Shown one piece after another: positions 12,401 through 22,888 of a DNA stretch of 64,000 bases. The DNA is from Botrytis cinerea B05.10 (lineage: Eukaryota; Ascomycota; Leotiomycetes; Helotiales; Sclerotiniaceae): assembly GCF_000143535.2 (NCBI RefSeq), contig NC_037321.1:310001-374000 (forward strand). Reading direction: 5' to 3'. Under the pieces are notes generated by a model. That model saw only the letters and a list, made by a program, of their open reading frames with translations. It had not been told where the DNA came from and ran no database searches. The translations under genes and the position numbers were made by a program. Numbering within the stretch: the first letter of the stretch is position 1; every line of letters starts with the position of its first letter.

Positions 12401-12870
12401 GTTAATAATTGGACAGTCTTTTGGATCTCATCTCCCTACTTTCCTACTCAACCCAAGTCTGGGAAGTCTCCGGCGTCACCAAATACTGCTTCGCTCACAG
12501 CCCCGAGAACGCCATGTGGCTATCCGACCTCTCCAAGCTAATTGAGCCCATCAACCCAATCGAAGAAGGAATCACCTCCATTCTCTGCCAACTATCAACA
12601 GCCGTCTCCACCGGTCGAGCTCTTCCGCCACATATGAGAACGAAAACTCCGTACCGACTTTCGGAACGCCTGAGGACGCTGGATCCGGAGATTTTACATC
12701 TAGATCATATGCTGGAGCCGGGATACTCAGCGCATGCAGTTATGGAGATCATTTCGAGCATGGTTACGTACAAGATTGACCGGCTTGTATCAACGGTTGA
12801 AGACTTGGTGGGCGTTATCAGTTTTAATTTTGGACAGGGGGGTGAGGAAGGGCAGGGGAAAACAGAATGA
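9469..12870 (+). pseudogene. DUF2421/DUF2422 (ArAE/FUSC-type) membrane transporter with in-frame stop
   Basis: A large fungal aromatic-acid-exporter-like gene (brefeldin A sensitivity-related family). Exons 9469-9545, 9604-9872, 9924-10470, 10520-11079, 11138-11478, 11527-11739, 11794-12357 and 12417-12870 splice with good signals. The protein has an N-terminal six-helix block (SIPVAISLAFYQNTAV ... SGLLIPTILYNIFVIVQYT), a soluble middle, a second helix block (VIVIMWLASFFQMYFLIRWP) and a soluble C-terminal DUF2421 region (SLLSYSTQVWEVSGVTKYCF). In exon 4 two defects occur. A run of eight G (10519-10526) puts the exon one base out of frame relative to what follows, and in the restored frame (IAHLPDTLDRIADNGG) a TAG stands at 10576-10578. 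All other exons stay open. Either a recently inactivated gene or assembly error; if functional it would be about 1,000 residues. Confidence 0.65.
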
Positions 12871-13369
12871 ATGCAGTCTCATCACTCGATTCAGATAGGA
12901 TCAATGGTCACGTGATTGACACCGTCACCATTAGATATCGTGGAAGTTAGTCATCGACGGACTGATGAAGCACAACATTCTCAATTTCAAGGCATCTCGG
13001 GCTTGTGTAGCTTCTCACAAAGTACACCCAGCCGCCACCAACATGTTCTGGCTCAGATGTGCAACAAAAAACTTTAGAATTGACAATTAGCTCCATCCCC
13101 CACCTCTTTTCGTACACCGTAATTCACTTTATTTTGATGTTTATTTCTCCTTTTTCTTTTCTTTTCTTTTCTTATTTACAACCTCTCAAAAACACAACTT
13201 TTTTCAATTACCATTATCCATCCTTTTATCACAATTCCTAAATTCCTATTTATACATTATCAATTTTAATCCCATCTGATCATATCAAACTGTGCTGACA
13301 AAGTGAGATAGAAAAAAAACTGCAAAAAATTAATTTAAACATGAGATTCAGGAATTCTGAATGAATGAA
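12871..13369. other. Intergenic, pyrimidine-rich
   Basis: About 500 bases between the DUF2421 gene and the tRNA. It contains a T-rich stretch with a CTTTT-type repeat (13150-13180) and A-runs at 13310-13330. On the minus strand the A-runs become T-runs that could terminate the tRNA transcript. Confidence 0.6.
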
Positions 13370-13455
13370 CTCTCTGACGGGGAGTCGAACCCCGGTCTCC
13401 CGCGACTTGCAATGTTATTGACAAGCGGAAATCATGACCGTTAGACCATCAAAGA
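13370..13455 (-). tRNA. tRNA-Asp (GUC) with a 14-base intron
   Basis: On the minus strand the acceptor arms TCTTTGA and TCAGAGA pair (one G-U). The T arm is GACCGGGGTTCGACTCCCCG-like, with a perfect B box GGTTCGACTCC, and the D arm carries GGTCTAACGGTC. The anticodon stem TCCGC/GCGGG encloses TTGTCA followed by 14 extra bases and C. Removing the 14 bases after position 37 leaves a standard 7-base loop with anticodon GTC. The mature length is 72 bases plus CCA. T-runs lie 40-60 bases downstream on that strand. The intron sits at the canonical position 37/38. Confidence 0.88.
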
Positions 13456-13882
13456 TGTTGTTTGATTGTTGAATTATTGGCGATGGGGTGGAGTTCTAAA
13501 TATATATTGCAAAAATATCTGTGGACGGGGATCAAGAGGCGGTGGGTGGTGGGTGGTGGGAGGTTGCAAGGATGGAAGCTTTGTTACCAAAGTGGGGTGG
13601 GGATTTGGTCAGGAAATATGGGGAACTGGAAACAAGACTGCGGATCCGACATTTACAAAGTCAATAACAGCATCAGGTTTCAAACCAATCCATGATAAAC
13701 AGTTCCTGAGTGAGAGCTTCTGCTATCATTTGAGGTATGCTCACTACCAGATCTAGCTGTGCCTATCCATAAGGCGTGGGACATTGGGAATGGCAAACAA
13801 TACTATGTGAAGAGATTTCCAAAGCCATAGTTGGCTCCTTATCTCAACAAGGAGCTCCCTGAGGTGCTTCTCCTCCCTCCTC
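13456..13882. other. Intergenic, no gene seen
   Basis: About 430 bases containing a short GGTGG-rich patch near 13540-13562. No gene is supported. Confidence 0.6.
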
Positions 13883-14915
13883 TCAATTGACATAGCTGCG
13901 CCAGTCATGGAGTTCGTTGAATCCCAACACTTCTCTAATTTTTCTATTGCTCAACGGTGCTTCTCTCTCCCCCAACTCCCTTGTCGCCTTCGTTCCCGGG
14001 CAGACTCTCTTCAAAAAGTCCCCTGTCTTTTCTTCCCCAGGAATTGTGATGCCATCATTTGTGGCATTGAAGACTTGAAACCCTAGATCATTTTTCTTGA
14101 TCGCCAAGTCACAAATTTGTCCCAAATCCCTTGCATCGATGTAACTCCAGGCATTTCGTTTCCTGCACATAGGATCTTCCATGAAACCTGGAAAGTCTCT
14201 TTTATACTCATGTGGTTCAATAACATTCCCAATTCTCAGCGCGTATATATCTGACTTGAACCGTCTCGCAAATGTACGAGCAGTCTTCTCGCCACAGATT
14301 TTGGATAGAGCATACGAATCTTCGGGATCAACGTCATAGTCTTCCTCTAGAGGAAAGGAATGATAATCGACATCTCCTTGTGCAAAACATACTCCATACA
14401 CGGTTTCAGAGCTAGCTGTTATGATCTTCTTCACGCCAAGTTTGCTAGCTGCTTCGATTATGTTGTATGTGCTACGAGTATTGGCTTGGAAGAGTTCGCT
14501 GTCAGGTACAAGCATATTTCGGGCATAGGCTGGCGGTAGTTAGCATTATACGGATGATGAAAAAACGGAGAGTATACCAGCAAAATGTATAACCACATCT
14601 GGAGGACCGGGCACCGGTCCTTCGTTGTATCCGGACATGTTAAAATGGGATGTGAGGGCATTGAAAACTTGGCCTGAATCTGTGAGGTCCGTTTTGAGTG
14701 TGTATACATCAACAGATGGATCGGGAAATGGAATTAGGTCAAGATTTAAGACCTTATGTCCTTTGGAGAGTAAGTATGGGATAACATGACGCCCTGCTTT
14801 GCCACTGCCTCCCGTGAAGACCTATACAGTGTCAATCAACCGTTCAGCAACACGGATATTGGCAACTCACTATTCTCTTGCCCCCCTCGACTGTTGGAAT
14901 GGTGTTATTAGACAT
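13883..14915 (-). CDS. NAD(P)-dependent epimerase/dehydratase (extended SDR)
   Basis: Three exons: 14871-14915, 14578-14821, 13883-14529, giving 311 residues. The Rossmann start is split by the first intron and reads RI-VFTGGSGKAGRHVIPYL (GxxGxxG at residues 19-25). The catalytic triad is visible as ITASSETVYG (Ser near 136-137) and SYALSKICGE (Tyr169, Lys173). Other family segments are VVIHFAA, ANTRSTYNIIEAASKLGVKK, YALRIGNV and WSYIDARDLGQ. This is an extended short-chain dehydrogenase similar to sugar-nucleotide epimerases and uronate dehydrogenase-like proteins; the substrate cannot be told. Introns of 48-49 bases. No linked pathway genes. Confidence 0.88.
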
Positions 14916-15320
14916 CGTCACTCTTTACGTACTTGTCTAAACTTGAGAGATTCATCTTGAACTGCTACAATATATACACATATCATAGCAGGCGAACTTC
15001 CAAAACTTCCCTTATCATAGCCGGCTTGATAAGAAATGGTGACGTCAGTAGATGGTATAGCTCAACGGCACGGGTGATAACCCACCGAATGTGGAGAGAA
15101 TCAAAGGAATCATATATTCAGAAACGGCTCAGAGTTAGTGAAGCCGGTGAAGCATCTAGACATTCTACTCTTTTTCTCAATTCTTCGATATCGTGTTAAT
15201 TGAATGATTCCGTGTCGACTTTCAATTATTACTTTTAATATACTACACAGTATGTACAGTCCGATATGACCAAGCTCAAAACTTCGCAGATCCATGTCAT
15301 TCATAAGCCCTCTCATCCAT
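14916..15320. other. Intergenic, no gene seen
   Basis: About 400 bases between the epimerase start and the MAPEG gene stop. It presumably contains the epimerase promoter. Confidence 0.6.
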
Positions 15321-15904
15321 TTACAATAAGTTTGGAGTCTTATTTGTCAAGATCCTTCCACTTTTGATGAACAATGTGAAATTCAGTAAAATTCCGGAAA
15401 ACCAAACCACAACTCTTGCTGTTGCGGCCCCGTTACTCTCATTGTTTATATAGATGAAATTATAAACCACACGACTGATTACATATGCCCCAGTAAGGCC
15501 ATTCAGTGTTGAGTGGGAAAGACCCGCGACATTTCCAGCTACGACTGCGGAAGCAAAAAGCCCGACATTTTCGAAGCCATTGGCTGCGGCAGCGTGGGTT
15601 CGGCGAATTCGTTTCTTTTTCTGGGATTATCTTAGTTTTCGATTTGACGAGGTGGAAGCGTCAACTAGGGGAGCATACAGCCATCTCGAGGCTCTGATCG
15701 GCCTCAAGACTCTTTGGAAAGTCTCTGGGGGAGCATTTGTCAAAGGCTTCAGACGAGCAGATAGCGTACATATGAGGGACGAAAGCCAAGAGCCATGCTG
15801 CCGGGATCTGTGCAGATGTGAGAAATTGTCATTGATAGAGTCAGAGATGGTATTCTTACACTGTAGAGAGAAAAGTTGCGAGTTGTATCGAGGACGCCAG
15901 GCAT
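15321..15904 (-). CDS. MAPEG-family membrane protein
   Basis: A small three-exon gene that short-ORF calls miss: 15860-15904 (MPGVLDTTRNFSLYS), 15679-15807 (IPAAWLLAFVPHMYAI...), 15321-15620 (AAAANGFENVGLFASAVVAG and onward). All phases are 0 and the protein is 157 residues, the usual MAPEG size. Hallmarks are the N-terminal helix with P-A-A-W, the motif ANGFENVGLFASAVVAGN, SRVVYNFIYIN (R-x-x-Y-N) and a C-terminal helix WFSGILLNFTLFIKSG. MAPEG proteins are four-helix membrane enzymes, some with glutathione transferase or peroxidase activity; fungal members of this subgroup are uncharacterised. Introns are 52 and 58 bases with clear gtaag/gtatg donors. Confidence 0.85.
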
Positions 15905-16457
15905 TTTTCTATAGTTTATGTTTGCTTTTGATATGTCAATATGAATTTAAGTCACATATTTATAGTGAAAAGAAGCTGTTGAGAATAACCGGGGGTAATT
16001 GTTGGCCGACTATCAGCTCAACAAGACCTCAGAATCAATTCTCAACAAGTTGATATTCGAGACTTATTAATGATTAATGATCACTTTGGAGAAGTCAAGG
16101 ATCATGTAGCCGTTGACCGATTTTAGCGTGATTCGGCACTAGATCTTGAAGCTAAAGGTTAGTCCTGGGCAAGGGGTCAAGTGTGCTACCGAAGCCGATT
16201 GGATAAATTCTAGCATGCACATTTGGGTATTAGAGCTAGTCAAATCTACGTCACTTTTCTTGTACAACAAACATGTAAGGTGAATCTTTCCTTTTGATTG
16301 TAGACCCAGCGATACCTAGTCATGAAACTTCGAATTTCAAGCCACGTTATTGCTCCACAGGTACTGAATAATTGATAAAGTGACCTTAGATGGAATATCA
16401 CATTTCCTCGTCATTTTCAGCCATAAAGAGGTAGGTCTGAGGTATAGTAAACTAGTC
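15905..16457. other. Intergenic, no gene seen
   Basis: About 550 AT-rich bases between the MAPEG promoter and the 3' end of the RBR gene. Confidence 0.6.
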
Positions 16458-17490
16458 TCAATGACCTGTGCAAAAATTCTCCCAGAAGTATCCACAACTA
16501 CCTATATTGGAAAAGGTATCAGTACGCACACAGGATGTACACCATCAAACTAAAGATAGGTTGGTACTTACAATATGCTTTGCCACATTCAAGTGGATCC
16601 ATGATGGTCAGTACTTTGCATCTTGGACACGGTTTCGTAACCCTAAGAGTTTTTGCGATTTCCTCAAGGCGAGAAACAGCATTATCGCAAGCCACGCACT
16701 TCTTTCCCTCGCCTCGTGGGATCTGATGAAGGAAGCAGCTTTCGGATTGACAAGCACGACATATAACTCTCAAATTTTCCACTTCCTCGTTGTGGACTTG
16801 ACCAGAAACACATTCTGTATTTAAACACCATCGAAAATTTGGCAGGTTGTGGATCTTTAATTTTTCGACGTAGTTGTTATAACTTTGTGAGATTAGCTTC
16901 CTAAACAGCGGCTGGTCTTTTGAGGAGTTATACTTCTCAAGTAGCTGCCCTTTGAGATACTTCCTCACAACACTCGATTCCAACATCCTTTCACAACTGG
17001 AGTATGGACAAGGTACATTGTTCCAGGAATTGCTCTTTACGTTTACCGTAATAGCTTGTTCCAGACACGATGCACATATATCTGCTTTATGGTTGCATTT
17101 GCTTCCGAAATCCTGTTGAGGAAAGCTTTCTAGGGGTAAAGTTCGCAAACAAACTTCACAGTCCGTACCATCTTCCACCCCCAGAAGCTCTCTATCCACG
17201 TCTTCATCATGAGGTCCTACTTTCACAGCAGCTCTAGTGATGGGTATATTGAGACGAAGAAGCTGAGCTACAGCATTTCTCTCTTTGTCTGTTCGACTTG
17301 ATTCAACACGCGCGAGCTTATGTAGGAGACTAATTCGTGGCTCGCGCTGTCTGAAAGTGCTTTGTTGATAGAATATGGAGAGTATGTGTTTTATGAGTGG
17401 GATGTTGTAAGCTGAGAGGGGTTGAGAAAAGATGATTTGACGGAGAGGAACATCATTTGCCGACGCGCCTTTGGCAGTTTTGCGAGGCAT
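16458..17490 (-). CDS. RBR-type (RING-IBR-RING) E3 ubiquitin ligase
   Basis: Exons 16572-17490 and 16458-16501, joined over a 70-base intron, give 320 residues. RING1 begins at CEVC (about residue 120) and runs through CNHKADICASCLEQ to CPYSSC. The IBR region carries WCLNTECVSGQ, VICRACQSESC and KKCVAC. RING2 (Rcat) reads CPRC...DPLEC-GKAYC-SCGYFWENFC; the Cys in LEC sits at the position of the catalytic Cys that accepts ubiquitin as a thioester, and the last zinc ligands come from the tiny second exon. Without splicing the frame would run into unrelated sequence and lose RING2. The N-terminal 110 residues have no recognisable domain. The protein ends right after RING2, so it is a compact fungal RBR; partners are unknown. 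Confidence 0.85.
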
Positions 17491-17632
17491 CTCGATGAAT
17501 TGCTTGCCAGTGATTTGAAAGTTTCGATCATTCTATGGGATACCCTTTATTGGAAATCGAGATACTCACGCGTTGTCTAGATGAGCCTCTCGAGGAATCA
17601 GGGACCATCCGCAATCTTCGATTCAATCCCCT

Positions 17633-17909
17633 CTAGATTGTTCTTCCGCTTGGAGAATTACCAACAGGAGCAAAGTCATGCACCTCAGCCCAGGTTTTAG
17701 GATTCATACGAAGCCTTGATGATTCTAACATGTTCTTTCTGTTGTCAATCTGCATATTGTGAAATAGTCGTTGTCGTCGGACTATACACAGTACAGAGTA
17801 CAGTGAGTATCATTTTAATACTTACTAAAAATCTCTCTGGTCTCCCGGGATAAACACATAACGCTTGTTCGCCGTGGTTTCTGTTGGAACTATCAACTGA
17901 ACCAACCAT
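17633..17909 (-). CDS. Possible small hypothetical protein (66 aa)
   Basis: A weak candidate. Exon 17826-17909 (MVGSVDSSNRNHGEQALCVY..., ending PERFL) can splice from gtaagt to atgcag with 17633-17749 (IDNRKNMLESSRLRMNPKTW..., ending GRTI), phase 0, open to a stop. An alternative earlier acceptor (tatag) exists, and reading another frame gives KRYVFIPGDQRDFYPTTTT. A further open stretch upstream (18213 down to about 17930: MMDKNVLAIVTFEIPTRLLR, then LSCFVEENSNFGTPDGQRLT) suggests these pieces may belong to one transcript. No family recognised; this could also be non-coding sequence that is open by chance. Confidence 0.25.
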
Positions 17910-19140
17910 TTTGCTATTCGGTTAAATTTACATTCATCCAAAGTTTACCCATTTCGCAAAAGTGGAATATCATAGTCGGGGATTCATTCATCAAGAAATC
18001 GCATGAAAGTGAACAGTCAAAGATCTTCAATGCGAAGGTTAGCCGTTGACCGTCTGGAGTTCCAAAATTTGAATTCTCCTCCACAAAGCAAGATAGCTAT
18101 GGAAGGAAAAGGAAAGGGGAAACGTTAACCTTGGCGATATACATCGATAGAAGATCGTAGAAGGCGAGTCGGAATTTCGAAGGTCACGATGGCGAGAACA
18201 TTCTTATCCATCATGATTTTCTAAAGTTATCGTAATAGATTACACAAATTCCTCACATGCTATCCCTGACTTCGCTTCCAATATTACTCCAAATACATCC
18301 CCCTTTAACCACATCCCCACCACAAACTCTGTACGACCATGGAACCGAAGAGAACTGGCTGGTATTCTATGTTATCACCTGGGTACAAACCCACAGAAAC
18401 CACACAGAGTATTCATTTGGTAATTTATATTGCGCCAAGCAGGAACTCAAAATACAAGGCTCGTCTAGATTAGCGTTCCAGAAAACACCAGAGCTGTTTG
18501 ATTTGTCCATTTGATGGATTACTCATCAATACCCTACTTCTGTCTGTTTTCCAACCAATCTGCCCCATTTAAAAGTAATCTAATTGAAGCTTAAATTTAT
18601 CACCCCTATTTTAGCACAGCCCAAATTACCAAATGAGTATGGCATACGCAACAACCAATGTTTTGAGAGTTCTCGCAATGTATCCAGCTTGCTCTTTCCT
18701 CGGTCAGTCAGTCACATCGACAACCAGTGATCTCATACTTGGGTGTCAATCTGAAGGCGGCGCTTGATCGACTAGTATAATTAGAATGCTTGAAACATCG
18801 TGGCTAATCACATGACCTTTCGAGTAGCCTATGGAATGGAAAAAGTAAAAATAGTTCAGAATTCCCTTTTCTGACTGGGGTCCCAAACGGAATATCGGCA
18901 GTTCATTCGATTGTGTATGGACTTGGCGTTCCACAGCCCTTTCAGACCCTCAGACAATCTGAGTCAGACTGTCTGCCCTATTGGCCCATGTTGTGGCTGA
19001 GGTGGATTGATGTGACGATGGCCTGTAGCACAACCCCACAAAGTCGGCTGCGCGGAACGTGGCGGTGTCGGCATGTTGCAGACAACTCAATGATGCATCA
19101 TAGCACAGCATATCATGACCCCACCAAAGGGGCCGGGGAA
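17910..19140. other. Long intergenic region
   Basis: More than 1 kb upstream of the CVNH-LysM gene. Apart from the weak candidate fragments on the minus strand near 17930-18213, I see no supported gene. The part 19000-19130 is G+C richer and probably belongs to the CVNH-LysM promoter. Confidence 0.5.
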
Positions 19141-19141
19141 G

Positions 19142-19149
19142 TATATAAT
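19142..19149 (+). promoter_or_regulatory. TATA box of the CVNH-LysM gene
   Basis: TATATAAT lies 83-90 bases before the start codon at 19232, the usual distance for a strongly expressed fungal gene with a short leader. Confidence 0.6.
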
Positions 19150-19231
19150 GAGATGGCTCCTTCGAGAAGGAATCTCTGCGATTTTGCAAATCATACATAC
19201 TTAATATCTTCATAACTCTTTAACTATCAAC

Positions 19232-20483
19232 ATGTCTTACAACCAAGGAGGGTACGGCCAACAAGGTGGATACGGCCAACAAGGCGGTTATGGCCAGCAA
19301 GGTGGTTATGGTCAGCAACAACAGCCCCATGGCGAGGCTAGCGAATACTACAACCAAGGTCAGAACAACGGCTATGGCCAGCAGCAGCAGTATGGCGGTG
19401 GCCAGGGAGGATACGGGCAGGACCCTTCTCAATACCAGCAGGTAAGTTAGTTTTTCGGGTTTTGCTGCCCAGACTAACAAATTCAAGTACCCCAGTACAG
19501 CAGCACACTCGTCCAACTCGGGACGCAACTCGCACAATCAAGGCTTCCAGAACCAGTACAACGGTGAGGGTGACCCAGAAGGTGACCGCGGTATCATGGG
19601 CGGCCTCGCCGGTGGTGCTGCCGGTGCGTACGGTGGACACAAGCTAGGAGGTCAGGCAGGCCATGGCACCGCAGGCACTATCCTCGGCGCCTTGACTGGT
19701 GCCTTTGCAGGATCCAAGACTCAAGACGCAGTTGGCGATTGGAAGGATGAGCACGCCGAGAAGAAGAAGTGGGAGAAAGAACAGGAGGAGCGTCAGAAGC
19801 GCGAGAAGTACAACCAGCAGCACTATGGTGGCCCACCACCTCGCCGTCGTCGCGGTAGTAGCTGCTCGCGTTCCCGTTCCCGCTCGCGTTCCCGTTCTCG
19901 TTCCCATTCTCGTTCTCGTTCTCGTTCCCATTCCCGTTCCAGAGGTATCGATCGTTCCCGAGGTGACGAGCGTATCCGAGGTGACTTCGGTGGTAACTTC
20001 ACTACTTCATCCAATGATGTTCGCCTCGACTCTCACGGAGACTACAATTTGCACGCTCAGTGCCGTCGCACGGATGGCTCTTACCAATCTAGCACCATTA
20101 GTCTGAACCGATACATCGAGAACGACAACGGCAGCTTGCGCTGGTCTTCCGGCGGCGGCGGCCACGGCGGCTCGACATACACTGTCCAACAGGGCGACAC
20201 ACTCCGAGCTATTGCCGACCGCTTCTCACACTGCTCGTACGAAGAACTTGCTAGACATAACAACATCAACAACCCCGACCAGATCTGGCCCGGTCAGAAC
20301 TTGCGGGTTCCTGGTGGAGGCGGCCACGGCGGCGGCGGCAACTTCGGTGCATCGGCGAGAAACGTAAGATTGTCGCGTAGCGGACAAGAGCTCGAGGCTG
20401 AGCTTGCTCCATCATGGCACACCAGTACTCTGAACTTGGACGAGAGAATTGGAAACAACAATGGATGCTTGCAATTTGTCTAG
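19232..20483 (+). CDS. CVNH domain interrupted by LysM, with glycine-zipper and Arg-Ser tract
   Basis: Two exons (19232-19441, 19488-20483) give 401 residues. Order: an N-terminal low-complexity region with four near-perfect G-G-Y-G-Q-Q repeats; a glycine-zipper segment (IMGGLAGGAAGAYGGHKLGG ... GALTGAFAG, about residues 107-145); a charged helix rich in K and E; an RS-dipeptide tract (about residues 195-220). Then comes the first half of a cyanovirin-N homology domain (about 237-291), a LysM module (TYTVQQGDTLRAIADRFSHC ... IWPGQNLRVP, about 299-345) and the second CVNH half (about 354-401, ending GCLQFV). Insertion of LysM between the two CVNH halves matches type III CVNH proteins such as the one from Magnaporthe, which bind mannose-type glycans and chitin oligomers. 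There is no signal peptide, so the location is unclear. A TATA box precedes it. Confidence 0.9.
19240..19320 (+). repeat. Coding GGYGQQ tandem repeat
   Basis: An 18-base unit encoding GGYGQQ is repeated four to five times with few differences at the 5' end of the CVNH-LysM gene, so its length is likely to vary between strains. Confidence 0.85.
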
Positions 20484-20945
20484 ACTGACATGTGCAAGTA
20501 TATTTGATAGGATGGGTGAAACGCTAGACGTTGCGAAAGAGCTTCAATAACTACATTCAATACTTACTTTACATTGCAAATCGTAATCAGAAAGTTATAC
20601 AACCAATTCATGTATTCTGCGACTTGAATCTTTGACAAGCTGGTGACTGAAAACTGTGTCACGAATATCTAACCTTATTCCTTCAGTATCACCGTAATGC
20701 CATTTACACAACAAAATGTCGGGAATTCCCCACCTCTCAAACCCCATTTTCAAATTCCCCCTGAGGCTGAAAGCCAAAGTAAAGTAAAGTAAATCGAGAA
20801 AACTTGGGTTTGAGTAGCCCGTCCGTCCACTCTCCATCTAAAAGCTTCCGATCCATAAATCAGTATTTGAGTTAGATGGATGGATGGATGGGTGAGTGAG
20901 TGATCACCCGCACATCGGATCCACGCTATTTGTTGTATATATATT

Positions 20946-20993
20946 TCTTTTTTTTCTTTTTATCTTTTTATCTTTTTATCTTTTTGTTTTTCT
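20946..20993. repeat. TTTTTATC octanucleotide repeat
   Basis: A T-rich run followed by four copies of an octamer of the form CTTTTTAT with small variations. Confidence 0.8.
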
Positions 20994-21001
20994 TCCTATC
21001 T

Positions 21002-21067
21002 AAGATAGGATGGGATGGGATGGGATAGGATAGGATAAGATGGGATAGGATGGGACGGGACGGGACG
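21002..21067. repeat. GGATA/GGATG/GGACG pentanucleotide minisatellite
   Basis: About twelve pentamers in head-to-tail order; unit types change from GGATG to GGATA to GGACG along the array. It lies directly after the T-rich repeat. Confidence 0.85.
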
Positions 21068-21457
21068 AGTGGATGCAGTGAAGACAGTGATGACGAAAGA
21101 GGCGAGACGAGATGTGCTGTTAGTATGTTTTTGTCAGCTTAGGAAGGGTTGAGCGCTGTTGTTTTGTGTTTAAGCTATGGACGCTAGTCAAAACGAAAAG
21201 ATACGTGAGGTGTGTAGTTTGGGAGGACGCGAGAGGCGAGACAAAGTACCCAACAGTCCGTTGAAAGTGAACGGATTAGACCTGTTCATCTGTTCATCTG
21301 CTGACTGTGTCACATAAGCGAAGCCTTGAAGTCAGATCATAGTCTTGAATACAAACAAATTGGAAGTAGAAACGATGTTATTTTCAACAAAATGATACTA
21401 CATGCAATGCACCGAAACCTTAACCATTAAATATCAACACCCCATCGCACATAAATC

Positions 21458-22888
21458 TTACAACTGTTCATTAACAAACAAACCCGCCATTCCCTGTCCA
21501 GTACCAATACACATACTAGTCAACAAAATCTTCTTCTTCTGTCTCCTGCACTCACTCAATCCGGTAACAATTTGTCTAGCACCAGTCGTACCCAATGGAT
21601 GACCAAGTGCAATAGCACCACCTCTGATGTTCATCTTCTCGTGAGGAATCTTAAGGACATCTTTGCAGTATACGGCCATGGAAGCGAATGCTTCGTTAAG
21701 CTCGATAACATCACAATCGTCAATAGTGAGGTTGTATTTGGTAAGAAGTTTGGGGATAGCGACGGATGGACCGATACCCATAATACGTGGAGCAAGACCT
21801 GCTACGGTGGCTCCGACAAATTTGGCGAGAATTGGTTGGCCGAGCTCGATGGCACGGGAACGCTTCATAAGGATAACAGCGGCAGCTGTGAATTTATGTT
21901 AGCATGCATACTTGTAAAGCGGCTTATGGAGTGTGTAACGTACCACCGTCAGTAACCTGACTAGAGTTTCCACCAGTGGATCTATCACCATATGCTGGGA
22001 AAGCAGGTCTGATCTTGTTCAAGCTCTCGAAGGTAGTTCCATATCTTGGACCCTCATCTTTGGTCAAAGTAACCTTCTTAACTTCTCCGGTCTTTGGGTC
22101 CTTGACTTCCGCAACAATTGGTACGATCTCATCATCGAACCATCCAGCCTTTTGGGCACGCTCTGCGCGCTGATAACTCTCTGCCGCGTATTTATCTTGT
22201 TGTTCACGAGTGATGTTGAAGTCCTTTCCTACGTTCTCAGATGTTTGTCCCATAGGCTGCATACAATCGGCAGCATCTTGGCATTTGAGAATATCAGGGT
22301 GGAAACCACCATCGAGTTTATCACCTCCAATCGACATCATCTCTGCACCCATGGCAATACCAATATCAATGCTACCTTCAGCAATTTGGTTCGCGATATC
22401 TTGGGTGGCCTTGAGACCTGAGGAGCAGAATCGGTTTACAATGGAGGCTGCGGCTGTGTTTGGGAATCCTGCTGCCAAGGCGGCGGCACGAAGTTTGTAT
22501 GCGGCATTGCCATCGCTGACCTAATATATCATCATTAGTCGTTTCCTTGCAAGAGAGAGAGAGAGAGAGAGAGGTTCTTACATTTCCACAGCAGATATCT
22601 TCGACAAGAGCTGGGTCGAGGTTGGACTTTTCTCTGACTTTCTGGAGAAGGGCGTAGATGAGATAGTCAAGCTTTGTGTCCTTGAATCCTCCCTTGAATC
22701 CCTTTGCTAACGGTGTGCGAACTGCAAGTGTGATAACGATATCATCGGCATTTTTCGAGGTACTATTTACAAAATTGTCGTAAGCATGTGCTTAGTGAAG
22801 GGGCTGGAATGTTGACTTACATTGCAGACAATCCTGATGCACCAGGAGTCATATGCTTAACAATTGAGCTGATTCTTTCGACGGCCAT
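21458..22888 (-). CDS. pot1: 3-ketoacyl-CoA thiolase, peroxisomal type
   Basis: Four exons: 22821-22888, 22582-22762, 21944-22520, 21458-21885. The model gives 417 residues with consistent phases. The enzyme cleaves 3-ketoacyl-CoA with CoA in the last step of beta-oxidation. The nucleophile is Cys115 in IVNRFCSSGL, the active-site His371 is in ALGHPLG, the second Cys401 is in SMCIGTGQG, and the family motif NEAFA is present. The N-terminus begins MAVERISSIVKHM; R-I-x5-H-M is close to the PTS2 consensus (R/K-L/V/I-x5-H/Q-L/A/F), which supports peroxisomal import. The first intron would separate this signal from the catalytic body. A GA microsatellite lies in intron 2. Confidence 0.92.
22551..22573. 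repeat. (GA)n microsatellite in thiolase intron 2
   Basis: Eleven or so GA dinucleotides in an intron of the thiolase gene. Confidence 0.9.

Larger units (their letters stand above)
20484..21457. other. Convergent intergenic region with simple repeats
   Basis: Nearly 1 kb between two convergent genes. It holds a GGAT/GAGT tract (20873-20901), a pyrimidine repeat and a G-rich pentanucleotide repeat listed separately. No gene seen. Confidence 0.65.

Noticed and set aside
19644..20189. Antisense frames of Arg/Thr/Glu repeats in the CVNH-LysM gene
   Set aside because: Shadows of the RS-dipeptide and glycine-rich coding repeats.
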